From NCBI GenBank assembly GCA_035642095.1, contig DASQTB010000116.1, positions 1 through 23,971 of the forward strand: a stretch of 23,971 nt of DNA, read 5' to 3'. Every line of letters begins with the position of its first letter. Within the stretch, counting starts at the first letter, position 1. The DNA comes from DASQTB01 sp035642095 (GTDB taxonomy: Bacteria; Actinomycetota; UBA4738; CALAEC01). The position numbers and the translations under genes are program-made. This document shows positions 1-7,052 of the stretch, piece by piece. The notes below the pieces were generated by a model, which saw only the letters and a list, made by a program, of their open reading frames with translations, did not search any database and was not told the origin of the DNA.

Positions 1-335
1 CCCGCCGAGCCGTCGGCCGGCTCGGGAACGCCCTCGATGAGCGTGAGCTCCAATCGCTCCGGCTGCTGGTGAGTGAGCTGGTCACGAACAGCGTCCGTCA
101 CGGCGGGCTGGATCCCGACGAGCACATCGATCTGCACGTGGCCGTGGCCGCGGATGCCGTCCGGGTGTCGGTGACGGATCCGGGAGGCCGCTTCGAGATC
201 CGGTCGAGGCGGCGACCCCGATCCGGCCAGCCGTCCGGCTGGGGCCTCTTCCTGGTCCAGCGCCTGGCCGACCGGTGGGGAGTGCTCACCGACGGCCAAA
301 CGCAGGTGTGGTTCGAGCTCCGCCGGTCCCGCTGA
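1..335 (+). CDS. GHKL-type ATP-binding protein, N-terminus cut by window edge
   Basis: The reading frame is open from the left edge (codons begin at base 3), so the true start lies outside the window. About 110 residues remain, which is most of an HATPase_c domain of the small RsbW/anti-sigma kinase type. Visible motifs are the N box (ELVTNSVRH, around bases 75-101), the G1 region (VTDPGGRF) and the G2 box (GWGLFLVQRLADRWGV). The protein ends in FELRRSR. Family members are about 130-150 aa, bind ATP, and usually phosphorylate an anti-sigma antagonist or regulate a partner switch; the partner is not visible here. There is no histidine-kinase H box in what can be seen. An internal GTG at base 69 is not a believable start because the N box lies directly after it and the upstream codons read as coding. 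Confidence 0.85.
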   Translation, partial: RRAVGRLGNALDERELQSLRLLVSELVTNSVRHGGLDPDEHIDLHVAVAADAVRVSVTDPGGRFEIRSRRRPRSGQPSGWGLFLVQRLADRWGVLTDGQTQVWFELRRSR

Positions 336-361
336 CCGCCCGCGTCACGCCAACAGCCCTC

Positions 362-394
362 GAACGAAGTACCAGACGAACACCTCCTTCGTTC
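362..394. repeat. Inverted repeat between convergent gene ends
   Basis: GAACGAAG (362-369) and CTTCGTTC (387-394) form an 8-bp perfect inverted repeat with a 17-base loop. It lies in the 130-base gap between the stop of the ATPase gene and the stop of ade, which converge here. It could act as a weak bidirectional terminator, but no T-tract follows on either strand. Confidence 0.3.
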
Positions 395-466
395 CGACGG
401 CGCGGGATACGTGTCCGCCCGGACGCGCGGGCCAGGATAGGGAAGCAAGCCCGGCGCGCAAAACGT

Positions 467-2200
467 TCAGGCCTGGAGGGGCACGAGCCGGAAGTTCACC
501 GTGTCGACCAGGCCCCGATCGGTCAGCTTCAGCTCGGGGATCACCGACAGCGCCAGGAACGAGAGCGCCATGAAGGGAGAGGGCAGGGTCACACCCAGGT
601 CGCCGGCCGCCAGCTCCAGCCGGCGCGCGGCCTGGCCGACCTCCTCGGCGGGACGGTCCGACAGCAGCCCTCCGATCGGACACGGCAGCTCGGCCAGCAC
701 CCGGCCGCCCTCCACCGCGATCTGGCCGCCGCCCATCTCGGCCAGTCGCCGCGCGGCAACGGCCATGTCCTGGTCGGACATCCCCACCGCCACGAGGTTG
801 TGCGCGTCGTGCGCGTGGGTCGATGCCAGGGCGCCCCGGCGAAGGCCGAAGCCAGAGACGAACCCCAGGCCGATCCGGCCCGTGCCCCGGTGGCGCTCGA
901 TGACGGCGGCCTTGGCCAGGCCTCGCTCGGGGTCCGCTTCGTAGCCGCCGTCCCGGACGGAGGGCCGCCCCACCAGGGCCCGGGTGACGACCTGACCGGC
1001 CTCGACGCCGATGATCCGAACCGCGCCGTCGCCGGAGATGTGGAAGGCGGAAGCAGTGAGCGGGCCCAGCCGAACGCTGTCCCGCATCCAGAGGGGCGCA
1101 CCCGCGGCCGGCACGCCGACGGCCCGTCCGCTCGTCGCGGCCAGCCGTCCTCGTTTCCACACCTGGAGGGGACGGAACCCCTTCATGTCCGGCACCGTCA
1201 CGATGTCGGCCAGGTAGCCGGGGGCGACGGCCCCGTGATCGTCGAGCCCGTGATACCGGGCCACGTTGAGCGTGGCCATCGTCACGGCATCCACGGGGTC
1301 GCATCCCAGGTCCACGGCCTTGCGGATCACCCGGCTGAGGTGACCTTTCTCCAGCAGGTCGTCCGGCTCCACGTCGTCGGTGCAGAGGAGCGTGTTCGTC
1401 GGGCCGTGCTCCAGGACCAGGGGGAGAAGCTCCTCGAGGTTCTTCGCCGCGGACCCCTCTCGGATCATGATCCACATCCCTCGCCGGCGCTTCTCGGTTG
1501 CCTCCTCCAGCGTGGTGCACTCGTGATCGCTGCGCACCCCCGCGGCGAGGTAGGCGTTGAGCGACATGCCGGACAGGCCGGGGGCGTGGCCGTCAACGTG
1601 CCGCCCCATCCGGTGGGCGACCTCCACCTTCGTCAGCGCGTCGTCCTCGCCGGCCACGACGGCCGGGAAGTTCATCATCTCGGCGAGGCCCAGGGCCCGG
1701 GGCTCCTCCTCCAGGAACCGGGCGATATCCGCGGGGCCGACCTCGGCGCCTCCGGTCTCGAAGGGGCTGGCCGGGACGCAGGACGACACCATCACGTAGT
1801 AATCCAGGGGTACGGCCTCCGAGGCCGCCAGGAGCGCCCGGACTCCATCGAGCCCGAACACGTTGGCGATCTCGTGGGGATCGAGGACCACGGTGGTGGT
1901 GCCCCAGGGCAGGGCGACCCGCGCGAACTCGTCCACCATCAGCTTCGTCGACTCGATGTGCATGTGGCCGTCGACGAACCCGGGGAGGACGATCAGGTCG
2001 CGGCAGTCCACCACCTCACGGCCGCGGTACCGGCCGAGCCCGGCCACTCGATCCCCGGCCACGGCCACGTCGGTTTCCAGAAGCTCACCCGTGAAGACCG
2101 AGAGGACCCGGCCGCCGGAAAGCACCAGGTCGGCCGGCTCGTCTCCCCGGGCCACAGCCAGGCGGTGCCGCAGCTCGCCACGGGTGACGCCCTCCCCCAT
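467..2200 (-). CDS. ade: Adenine deaminase
   Basis: This 577-aa amidohydrolase converts adenine to hypoxanthine and ammonia (EC 3.5.4.2), a cytoplasmic purine salvage and degradation step. It is full length for the family (about 560-600 aa). In order it shows the N-terminal beta-sandwich (ADLVLSGGRVLSVFTGELL), the metal-binding GFVDGHMHIEST, the DPHEIANV motif, SSCVPASPFETGG, DGHAPGLSG, SDHECTT and CTDDVEPDDL. The C-terminal adenine deaminase domain follows, with AHNLVAVGMSDQDM and CPIGGLLSDRP. All expected metal-site His/Asp/Glu residues appear to be present. The ATG start is supported by a TATCCT element 6 bases upstream and a matching -35, suggesting a leaderless message. It stands alone as a transcription unit. 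Its product would feed a xanthine-dehydrogenase-type enzyme, which fits loosely with the XdhC domain encoded 9 kb away; that link is inference. Confidence 0.96.
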   Translation of the reverse strand: MGEGVTRGELRHRLAVARGDEPADLVLSGGRVLSVFTGELLETDVAVAGDRVAGLGRYRGREVVDCRDLIVLPGFVDGHMHIESTKLMVDEFARVALPWGTTTVVLDPHEIANVFGLDGVRALLAASEAVPLDYYVMVSSCVPASPFETGGAEVGPADIARFLEEEPRALGLAEMMNFPAVVAGEDDALTKVEVAHRMGRHVDGHAPGLSGMSLNAYLAAGVRSDHECTTLEEATEKRRRGMWIMIREGSAAKNLEELLPLVLEHGPTNTLLCTDDVEPDDLLEKGHLSRVIRKAVDLGCDPVDAVTMATLNVARYHGLDDHGAVAPGYLADIVTVPDMKGFRPLQVWKRGRLAATSGRAVGVPAAGAPLWMRDSVRLGPLTASAFHISGDGAVRIIGVEAGQVVTRALVGRPSVRDGGYEADPERGLAKAAVIERHRGTGRIGLGFVSGFGLRRGALASTHAHDAHNLVAVGMSDQDMAVAARRLAEMGGGQIAVEGGRVLAELPCPIGGLLSDRPAEEVGQAARRLELAAGDLGVTLPSPFMALSFLALSVIPELKLTDRGLVDTVNFRLVPLQA

Positions 2201-2206
2201 GTCGGG

Positions 2207-2235
2207 AGGATACCGGGAGCCGATTCCCCAGACAA
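2207..2235 (-). promoter_or_regulatory. Likely leaderless promoter of ade
   Basis: On the minus strand, TTGTCT (2235-2230) and TATCCT (2212-2207) are separated by 17 bases. The -10 ends 6 bases before the ATG at 2200, so transcription would begin at or next to the start codon. No Shine-Dalgarno sequence precedes the ATG. Confidence 0.55.
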
Positions 2236-2443
2236 AGGCACGACTACTAGCGAAGACACGCGCACGGCGGTCCTGACCAGTTCCGCCGGGGACCTCCCAG
2301 CACCGCTGTGATCGTCACAACACGGTCAAAAGAACCCGCACTGGGCTATCGCCCGCTTTGGAACCCAAATCCAGGGGTCGCCGCGCAAGCCCCAGAGATC
2401 CCGGTCTCGGGCGTCTGTTAGCTCTGGAAGGTGCGGCCCCGTC

Positions 2444-2824
2444 CTACGAGGAAGTCGACTTCCGGGTACCGCTCCGTTTTGCCGGGCTCCGAGTCCGGCC
2501 GGTGGTCTTCCGCGCCGAGGACGTCCTTCCGCGAGTGCTTGAGCTCTTCGAGGTGGTCCGTGCCCGGGCACTCGTCTTCTTCGAACCGGTGTTGCTACCT
2601 GACCGCCTCGTGTTGGAACCGGACCGGGCCGTCGACTTCCGCCGATTTCCGCCCCCAGCGCCGGATTTCTTGGAGTTCGCCCGTCGACGGGTCAGCGCTC
2701 CCACCCCGGCGGCACCGGCAGCACCGGCCGCCACCAAGAGGGGGCCCTTCGCCGCTCCCTTGGCCACCCGAGCCGCTCCGCTCACGACCCTCTTCGCCGT
2801 GCTTTGCTTCTTCCTCCCGAGCAT
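2444..2824 (-). CDS. Histone H1-tail-like basic low-complexity protein
   Basis: This is a 126-aa protein made largely of Lys, Arg, Ser, Thr, Ala and Gly, with almost no acidic residues. Residues 1-45 are Ala/Gly/Val-rich (AKGAAKGPLLVAAGAAGAAG), possibly a short amphipathic or membrane-touching helix. The rest is an SK/SR/ST-rich tail with motifs such as TRRSGSNTGSKKTSARARTT and RTRSPAKRSGTRK. Such tails bind nucleic acid non-specifically in bacterial H1-like proteins (HC1, AlgP, the mycobacterial HupB tail). A strong ribosome binding site (AAGGGAGG, with AAAGG before the ATG) supports both the start and the reality of this strand. The overlapping plus-strand frames are shadows. A DNA- or RNA-compacting role is likely but not shown. 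No domain is recognisable beyond composition. Confidence 0.75.
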   Translation of the reverse strand: MLGRKKQSTAKRVVSGAARVAKGAAKGPLLVAAGAAGAAGVGALTRRRANSKKSGAGGGNRRKSTARSGSNTRRSGSNTGSKKTSARARTTSKSSSTRGRTSSARKTTGRTRSPAKRSGTRKSTSS

Positions 2825-3068
2825 CCTTTGCCTCCCTTATCGCGAGTGCAGTCATTTATGCCCCGAGGGTGTCGCGTCTACACCACCCGCCGTCACGAGA
2901 GGGTTCACTTGTGGGCGCTGGAGGGCTTGAAACCTCGGACCTCTTCCGCGTCAAGGAGGGAAGGAGGCCTGCAAAACCGCTGGTAGACGGCTCAGGCCCC
3001 CAAACCCCTGGTCAGCCGCATCTACCGAGTGCACTCACGCTACTGAGCACCCTCCCGCGCTGCCAGTC
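2825..3068. other. Intergenic stretch with no gene
   Basis: No convincing open frame is seen here on either strand. The stretch contains the ribosome binding site of the H1-like gene at its left edge and a tRNA-Val-like 3' half at 2911-2957. The remainder shows no recognisable structure. Confidence 0.5.
2911..2957 (-). pseudogene. tRNA-Val(GAC)-like 3' half, possible old attachment site
   Basis: Read on the minus strand from 2957, the sequence starts with an anticodon loop (TTGACGC, anticodon GAC at 2952-2950). It continues with the 3' anticodon stem GGAAG, the variable segment AGGTC, a degenerate T arm (CGAGG TTTCAAG) and the acceptor end AGCGCCCAC. This follows actinobacterial tRNA-Val(GAC) from the anticodon loop to the 3' end. 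Upstream of the loop the match stops: the 5' anticodon stem pairs imperfectly, and there is no D arm or 5' acceptor GGGCGCT. The T loop lacks the usual TTCGA. A tRNA 3' half starting at the anticodon loop is what a tyrosine integrase leaves as an attachment site, here decayed. No integrase gene is present in the window. Confidence 0.45.
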
Positions 3069-3108
3069 TGTCAACTCTTTGTCAACGCGTCGCCCCAGAA
3101 CCTAGTGT
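3069..3108 (+). promoter_or_regulatory. Candidate promoter with direct repeat upstream of the LVIVD gene
   Basis: TTGTCA (3079-3084) and TAGTGT (3103-3108) are spaced by 18 bases, a fair -35/-10 pair. The heptamer TGTCAAC occurs twice, at 3069-3075 and 3080-3086, one helical turn apart (11 bp) and overlapping the -35. That is the layout of an operator for a helix-turn-helix regulator. Transcription would run into a long leader before the LVIVD gene. Confidence 0.4.
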
Positions 3109-3348
3109 GGTGACCGGGGAGACCTCGGACAGAACGTTCCGGAGACATCTCTGACACCGCCTAAGGACTGGGTCACCCTCATCACGGCGGCCCCTCGGAC
3201 CGCGGAGGTGAGGCGTGGCCCTGAGGGCAAGGACCATGGCGGAGCTCACACTGGACGTGCTTCCCGGTACGCGGTGTCCGGGATCAGTCCGGAACGTTCA
3301 CGCCCCAGAACCCAGGGCCCAACCCTGGGCTCTCCGAGGTGATCGGAC
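3109..3348 (+). ncRNA. Possible structured 5' leader
   Basis: Downstream of the candidate promoter there are about 240 bases without a convincing gene, rich in complementary segments. A perfect 12-bp inverted repeat (GAACGTTCCGGA at 3132-3143, TCCGGAACGTTC at 3288-3299) could close a roughly 170-nt domain. A second hairpin, CCCAGGG-CCCAA-CCCTGGG (3311-3329), sits just before a GAGGTGA ribosome-binding-like sequence (3336-3342) and an ATG at 3349. No known riboswitch class was recognised. It may instead be protein-binding DNA repeats. Confidence 0.3.
3311..3329. repeat. Perfect hairpin before a ribosome-binding-like site
   Basis: CCCAGGG and CCCTGGG form a 7-bp perfect stem with a 5-base CCCAA loop. 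It ends 6 bases before GAGGTGA, so it could affect access to that site. There is no T-tract, so it is not a classical terminator. Confidence 0.45.
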
Positions 3349-3597
3349 ATGCTAGCCATTTCCGGAGAGGAGGTGCCGGAAGGCCGCGATGCCTCGGGCG
3401 GTCTTATCCACTCCGCTGCGGCGCCCTGCGCCGCTCCTGCTGTTTCCGCCACCTGTGTTCCTCTTCCTGCAGCGGGGCGGGGCTCGATGACCCTCCCCGC
3501 ACAAGTGCTCGGTAGATTCTGGACTTGCGAGCCGACCTCCAGGTTGTCAGGATATCTGCCACGTGGCCATCAGGACGCGACGCGAAAAGCCGCAGCC

Positions 3598-5523
3598 ATG
3601 TCGTCTACGACTCACGATCGGCCGCTGATGAGCGCACGGGCTCGAATCGTCACCCTCGCGTGTGCCGCCATCCTGGTCGCGAACGTAACGCCGAGCGATG
3701 CCGTGGACAGTCCGCCCCGTCCCAACACCGGAGGGAGAAAGCTTGACCAGGCATCGCGTGGGGCGGAGGGTGGATCCGCCGTTCAGCCTGCACCCGCGAT
3801 CGCCAACAATTTCGAAGTTGTGGCTCACGTGCCCCTTCCTGGTCGGTCGGGGAATGGAGATGTCTTCTATTTCGATCACGGTTCCGGCGTGGGCCAATTT
3901 GCGTACGTGGGAACAACTGGAGATTTCTGCACGGGCCGGGGCGTCAAGATCGTTGACGTCTCCGACCCGGTGAAGCCTATCGTGGTAGCTCGCCCCCGCC
4001 TGCGGTTGAAGGATGTCTCGTACGAGGATCCCGTGGTGACCGCGATCGCTGGGACAGCCGTGCTCGCCGTCGGCGTGCAGATCTGTGGAGAGCGTGGCCG
4101 TGGCGGACTCGGCCTGTTCGACGTCAGCCAACCTCGCGCTCCCCGGCGGCTGAGTTTCTTTCCGACGAAGAGCGGAGGGGTCCACGAGCTGGACCTCACC
4201 GTCCTCCCGGACGGACGGACCGTGGCCTTGCTCGCGGTCCCCTTCGGCGAGGAAGCGGGGAGCAAGGACTTTCAGATCGTCGACATGACCGATCCGCACC
4301 GCCCCAGGCGCATCTCCGGGTGGGGTGTAATCAAGGACAGCTCGCTCCCTATCCCGAGCGTGACGGAGCCGCCGTCCAGCCCAGGCCCCATCACCAGCTG
4401 CTGCCAGGGAATCGGCACTGCGTTCGCCGACTTCTTCTTCCACAGCGCGCGGGGTGCAGACGGCGGGAGAACAGCCTACGTCTCGCACTGGGACCTCGGT
4501 GTGCTGAAGTTCGACGTGTCCGATCCGTCGAACCCCCGCCTGATCGGACGGACCGTGTACCCGTTCGGCGCGGAGGGTGAGGCCCATTCGATGGTGCCCT
4601 ATGAAGCCGGCGGTGTTCGCTACATCCTTCAGAACGACGAGGACTTCACTTCCCTCTCACCCGCCCGCGTCCGCACGTCGGCCACCGACGGGAAGACCTG
4701 GGCTGTCGTGGATGAACCGTGGATGCCCACGCCGCTGGTCGACGCGGGAGCAACCAGTGCGCCAGTTCTGGATGCGAAGCGCGGCTGCGACGCGTCGGAT
4801 TACCGGAGGGCGAAGGGAAAGGTCGTTCTTTCGAACTGGAGGCCCTTTAACCCGGCGTGCGGGATCGCTAATCAGATCGTCCTGGCGGCTCGGGCCGGGG
4901 CAGAGGCGCTGGTAGTGAACATGATTGGCAGGGACCGCCCCGCAGGTGTCTTCTCGCCGCGGCGAAAGGCTCTCAGCCGCATCCGAGCGTCCGCTCGCCG
5001 CATGCCCGTGCTGGCCACGGGCTCAATCGATGGGCTGGCCGGTGCTGTTCGAAATGCGTCAGGGAAGGTCACCATGACGCTGGAGCCGGGCACACCCGAG
5101 TACGGGTTCCTCCGCGTCTTCACAGAACAGAACCCCACGGACACCGACGGAGATGGCATCTTCGAATACCGTCAAGTCGGCGAGTTCGCCGGACTGCCCC
5201 ACGTTCGAGGCGAGCACATCCGGTCCCACAAGCAGTGGTGGACCATCCACAACACCGAAGTCTGGGGGAACCGGGCTTTCTCGTCTTGGTACGCCCATGG
5301 GATCGTCGCTCTTGACCTCACCAACCCAACCTCGCCCGTCCTGGTGGGTCAGTTTGCGCCGGCAGGGAACGTAGGCCGCAAGCGCCCCTACCTCTCTCCG
5401 TCCCTTCCGGCTGTGTGGGGTGTAGCCCTCGATCCGGCACGGGGCCTCATCTACGCGAGCGACGTCCGCTCCGGGCTATGGATCGTCCGGGCTACAGGCC
5501 CGGCCGTTCCCACGATGCCGTAG
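3598..5523 (+). CDS. Secreted LVIVD-repeat beta-propeller protein with inserted PA domain
   Basis: From ATG 3598 this is 641 aa. A basic N-terminus and a hydrophobic segment (ARIVTLACAAILVANVTPSDA) look like a signal peptide, so the protein is probably exported. LVIVD-type blades follow: GVKIVDVSDPVKPIVVARPR, GGLGLFDVSQPRAPRR, DFQIVDMTDPHRPRR, GVLKFDVSDPSNPRLIGR, then after a gap GIVALDLTNPTSPVLVG and GLWIVRATGP. Between blades, roughly residues 380-455, lies a protease-associated (PA) domain-like segment (RGCDASDYRRAKGKVVL, then CGIANQIVLAARAGAEALVV), followed by a DTDGDG calcium-loop-like motif. The frame stays open to an ATG at 3349, which has a good GAGGTGA site 6 bases upstream. However, that 83-residue extension reads as non-coding and would precede the signal peptide, so 3598 (or 3628) is preferred. 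Function is unknown; it may be a surface or choice-of-anchor-like binding protein. Codon use is less GC-biased than in the rest of the window. Confidence 0.8.
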   Translation: MSSTTHDRPLMSARARIVTLACAAILVANVTPSDAVDSPPRPNTGGRKLDQASRGAEGGSAVQPAPAIANNFEVVAHVPLPGRSGNGDVFYFDHGSGVGQFAYVGTTGDFCTGRGVKIVDVSDPVKPIVVARPRLRLKDVSYEDPVVTAIAGTAVLAVGVQICGERGRGGLGLFDVSQPRAPRRLSFFPTKSGGVHELDLTVLPDGRTVALLAVPFGEEAGSKDFQIVDMTDPHRPRRISGWGVIKDSSLPIPSVTEPPSSPGPITSCCQGIGTAFADFFFHSARGADGGRTAYVSHWDLGVLKFDVSDPSNPRLIGRTVYPFGAEGEAHSMVPYEAGGVRYILQNDEDFTSLSPARVRTSATDGKTWAVVDEPWMPTPLVDAGATSAPVLDAKRGCDASDYRRAKGKVVLSNWRPFNPACGIANQIVLAARAGAEALVVNMIGRDRPAGVFSPRRKALSRIRASARRMPVLATGSIDGLAGAVRNASGKVTMTLEPGTPEYGFLRVFTEQNPTDTDGDGIFEYRQVGEFAGLPHVRGEHIRSHKQWWTIHNTEVWGNRAFSSWYAHGIVALDLTNPTSPVLVGQFAPAGNVGRKRPYLSPSLPAVWGVALDPARGLIYASDVRSGLWIVRATGPAVPTMP

Positions 5524-5681
5524 AGGCTTTGCTCCAACCGTTCCCAACGGGCTGATCGGACTGGATCATCTTGGACGCTCGGGCCGCCGCGACGGGCGCG
5601 TGGCATCCCGGACGGGCTGGCCACCGGTTCCAGCGGCTGATGGGGGAGAGGCCCGCGGAGCTGTTCCGTCGGCCGTACCCG
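5524..5681. other. Intergenic stretch with no gene
   Basis: Nothing coding is supported between the LVIVD stop and the der relic. A small CCGTT-CCC-AACGG hairpin lies about 15 bases after the stop codon and is too weak to call a terminator. Confidence 0.4.
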
Positions 5682-5902
5682 TTACCTCCGGCGGCGGAAC
5701 TGGACCGGATGGGGACCTCCTCGAAGCCGAACGCCACCCGCATTCGATTTTCCAGAAAGCGGGCGTAGTCTAGGGGCACCGGTCCTGGACTGAACAGCAC
5801 GAACCGGGGCGGCCCTGCCGCCACCTGGGACGCGTACAGGATCCGTCCCGTCGCATTCGGCGGAGGGGGCTCGGCCAGGGCGCGATGGCCGTGCTGTTGG
5901 CG
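5682..5902 (-). pseudogene. der: Relic of GTPase Der (EngA) C-terminal KH domain, frameshifted
   Basis: The minus strand is open from about 5902 and reads ...NATGRILYASQ, then PPRFVLFSPGP and ARFLENRMRVAFGFEEVPIR. This is the hallmark end of Der/EngA (typically RILYATQ..PPTFVLF..YLRYLENRLREAFGFEGTPIR). After PIR the frame runs on into non-Der sequence. If one base is restored at that point, the next codons read VQFRRRR and end at TAA (5684-5682), the normal Der C-terminus. A single-base deletion therefore broke the frame near 5703. Everything upstream of the KH domain, including both GTPase domains, is missing; a TGA lies at 5905-5903. Der is an essential ribosome-assembly GTPase, so a functional copy must exist elsewhere. 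This piece is a dead duplicate or transferred fragment. Confidence 0.82.
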
Positions 5903-5952
5903 TCAGCATCCCTCAGCCGCCGTAGACCTGTCCCAACTCCTCCAGGCTTCTC

Positions 5953-6072
5953 TCACTCATGGCCCGCCTGGGAGTCGTATAGCCCGGTACTCGTCGGATC
6001 CGGCACGTGGTCCTTCCACCACTGCACGTAGTCCTCGAAGGACAACCCCGGTGGCGGGAAGTTACCCGGCGA
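5953..6072 (-). pseudogene. Orphan coding-like fragment, unrecognised
   Basis: Directly upstream of the der relic, a 39-codon open stretch lies between an in-frame TAG (6075-6073) and a TGA (5955-5953). It reads SPGNFPPPGLSFEDYVQWW, then KDHVPDPTSTGLYDSQAGHE. Its composition (aromatic and acidic residues, a proline-rich start) looks like real protein, but there is no start codon, so it appears to be a broken gene end. A 15-codon frame starting with ATG (MSERSLEELGQVYGG) overlaps its stop. The family is not recognised. Confidence 0.35.
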
Positions 6073-6254
6073 CTATGGTGGCATGGTCAGACGATAATGA
6101 CGGAGATTTCGCATAGCAGGCGATGATCGCGCTGTCGCGGCCTGAATTCGATCGAGCGATCAACGGATTACGAGTTTGATCCCGGAACCTCTGTCACCTG
6201 CCGAATCATCGGGGGGATCGTGTCCGTCTCTGGCGGCGACGTGTCAAGGCGTCG
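6073..6254. other. Intergenic stretch with a second tRNA-like scrap
   Basis: No gene is seen. On the minus strand, positions 6174-6157 read CTCGTAATCCGTTGATCG, which resembles a tRNA anticodon loop (anticodon CGT), its 3' stem and the variable region. The following T arm is too degraded to fold. It has the same orientation as the tRNA-Val-like piece at 2911-2957. Confidence 0.3.
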
Positions 6255-6917
6255 CTATTCAGCATTGGCTGACGCTTGATTGATGATGCGGTACTTGATG
6301 TGGGTGACGCCCGGCGCCTCGACGGCGCGCACTTGCTCGAGCTTGACGTCGCCGACGTTCTTGAGCAGCCGCTCGCCGTCACCGAGCAGGATCGGGACGA
6401 CGTGAAGCTCGAACTCATCAACGAGCCCCGCGGCGAGGTATTGCTGCACCACGTTGGCCCCTCCCCCGATCAGCACGTCTTTGTCGCCAGCCGTCTGCCT
6501 CGCCTGGTCCAGCGCCGACTCGATTCCATCGGTGACGAAGTAGAAGATGGTTCCTCCCTCCATTTCCAGGGGCTCGCGGGGATGGTGGGTGAGCACGAAG
6601 ACGGGCGTGTGGAACGGAGGGTTGTCGCCCCACCAGCCGTTCCAGGGATCGTCCTCTTTCCATGGGCCGGGGCCACCCCCGAACATGTTGCGGCCCATCA
6701 CGGTCGCGCCGACGTTGGACTGGTGCTCCTCGATCACGGGCGTGCTGGCGTTAATCTCGCCGCCTTCCAACCCATGCTGCTTGCGCCACGCCTCGAGCAT
6801 GACCACCCACTCATGCAGCTGCTCGCCACCCCCGCCCAGGGGTTGTTCGAGGGTTTGGTTCGGTCCCGCGATGAAACCGTCGACCGACATCGAGATGTTG
6901 AGCGTGAGCTTTGCCAT
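6255..6917 (-). CDS. RibD C-terminal/dihydrofolate-reductase-like family protein
   Basis: This 220-aa protein has the RibD_C (DHFR-like) fold found in YwjB/YyaP-type NAD(P)H reductases of unassigned substrate. Visible features are the N-terminal strand and loop KLTLNISMSVDGFIAGPNQT, the central GATVMGRNMFGGGPGPW, strand FVLTHHPREP, and the C-terminal nucleotide-binding signature DVLIGGGANVVQQYLAAGLVDEFELHVVPILLGDGERLL. The start is fixed at the ATG at 6917 by an AGGAGG site four bases upstream; the frame is open another 20 codons, but those look non-coding. It is flanked by non-coding or relic DNA on both sides and appears to be a single-gene unit. It is probably cytoplasmic. Base composition is somewhat less GC-rich than in the molybdenum locus. 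Confidence 0.9.
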   Translation of the reverse strand: MAKLTLNISMSVDGFIAGPNQTLEQPLGGGGEQLHEWVVMLEAWRKQHGLEGGEINASTPVIEEHQSNVGATVMGRNMFGGGPGPWKEDDPWNGWWGDNPPFHTPVFVLTHHPREPLEMEGGTIFYFVTDGIESALDQARQTAGDKDVLIGGGANVVQQYLAAGLVDEFELHVVPILLGDGERLLKNVGDVKLEQVRAVEAPGVTHIKYRIINQASANAE

Positions 6918-7052
6918 GACGCCTCCTGAGCCTTCCGTGACCAACTTGGGGCCATCGTCCTCGGGTTCTCCAACCATAGATCGCCGGACGTGAAGAAATC
7001 ATCGCCGACGCGCGCCCACCACTTAGGGAGCGGGTGCCTGAGGCTATAACCC

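Noticed and set aside
345..440. Tiny minus-strand frame (VFVWYFVRGLLA) preceded by AAGGAGG downstream of ade
   Set aside because: The AAGGAGG directly abuts the GTG, the peptide has 12 residues, and the same bases form the GAACGAAG/CTTCGTTC inverted repeat. No support for translation.
275..2311. 678-codon plus-strand frame opposite ade
   Set aside because: It is antisense to a full-length, motif-complete adenine deaminase; its His/Gly/Arg-rich translation is a GC-skew shadow.
2911..3030. Complete tRNA gene
   Set aside because: Only the 3' half of a tRNA-Val pattern is present; the D arm and 5' acceptor strand could not be matched on either strand.
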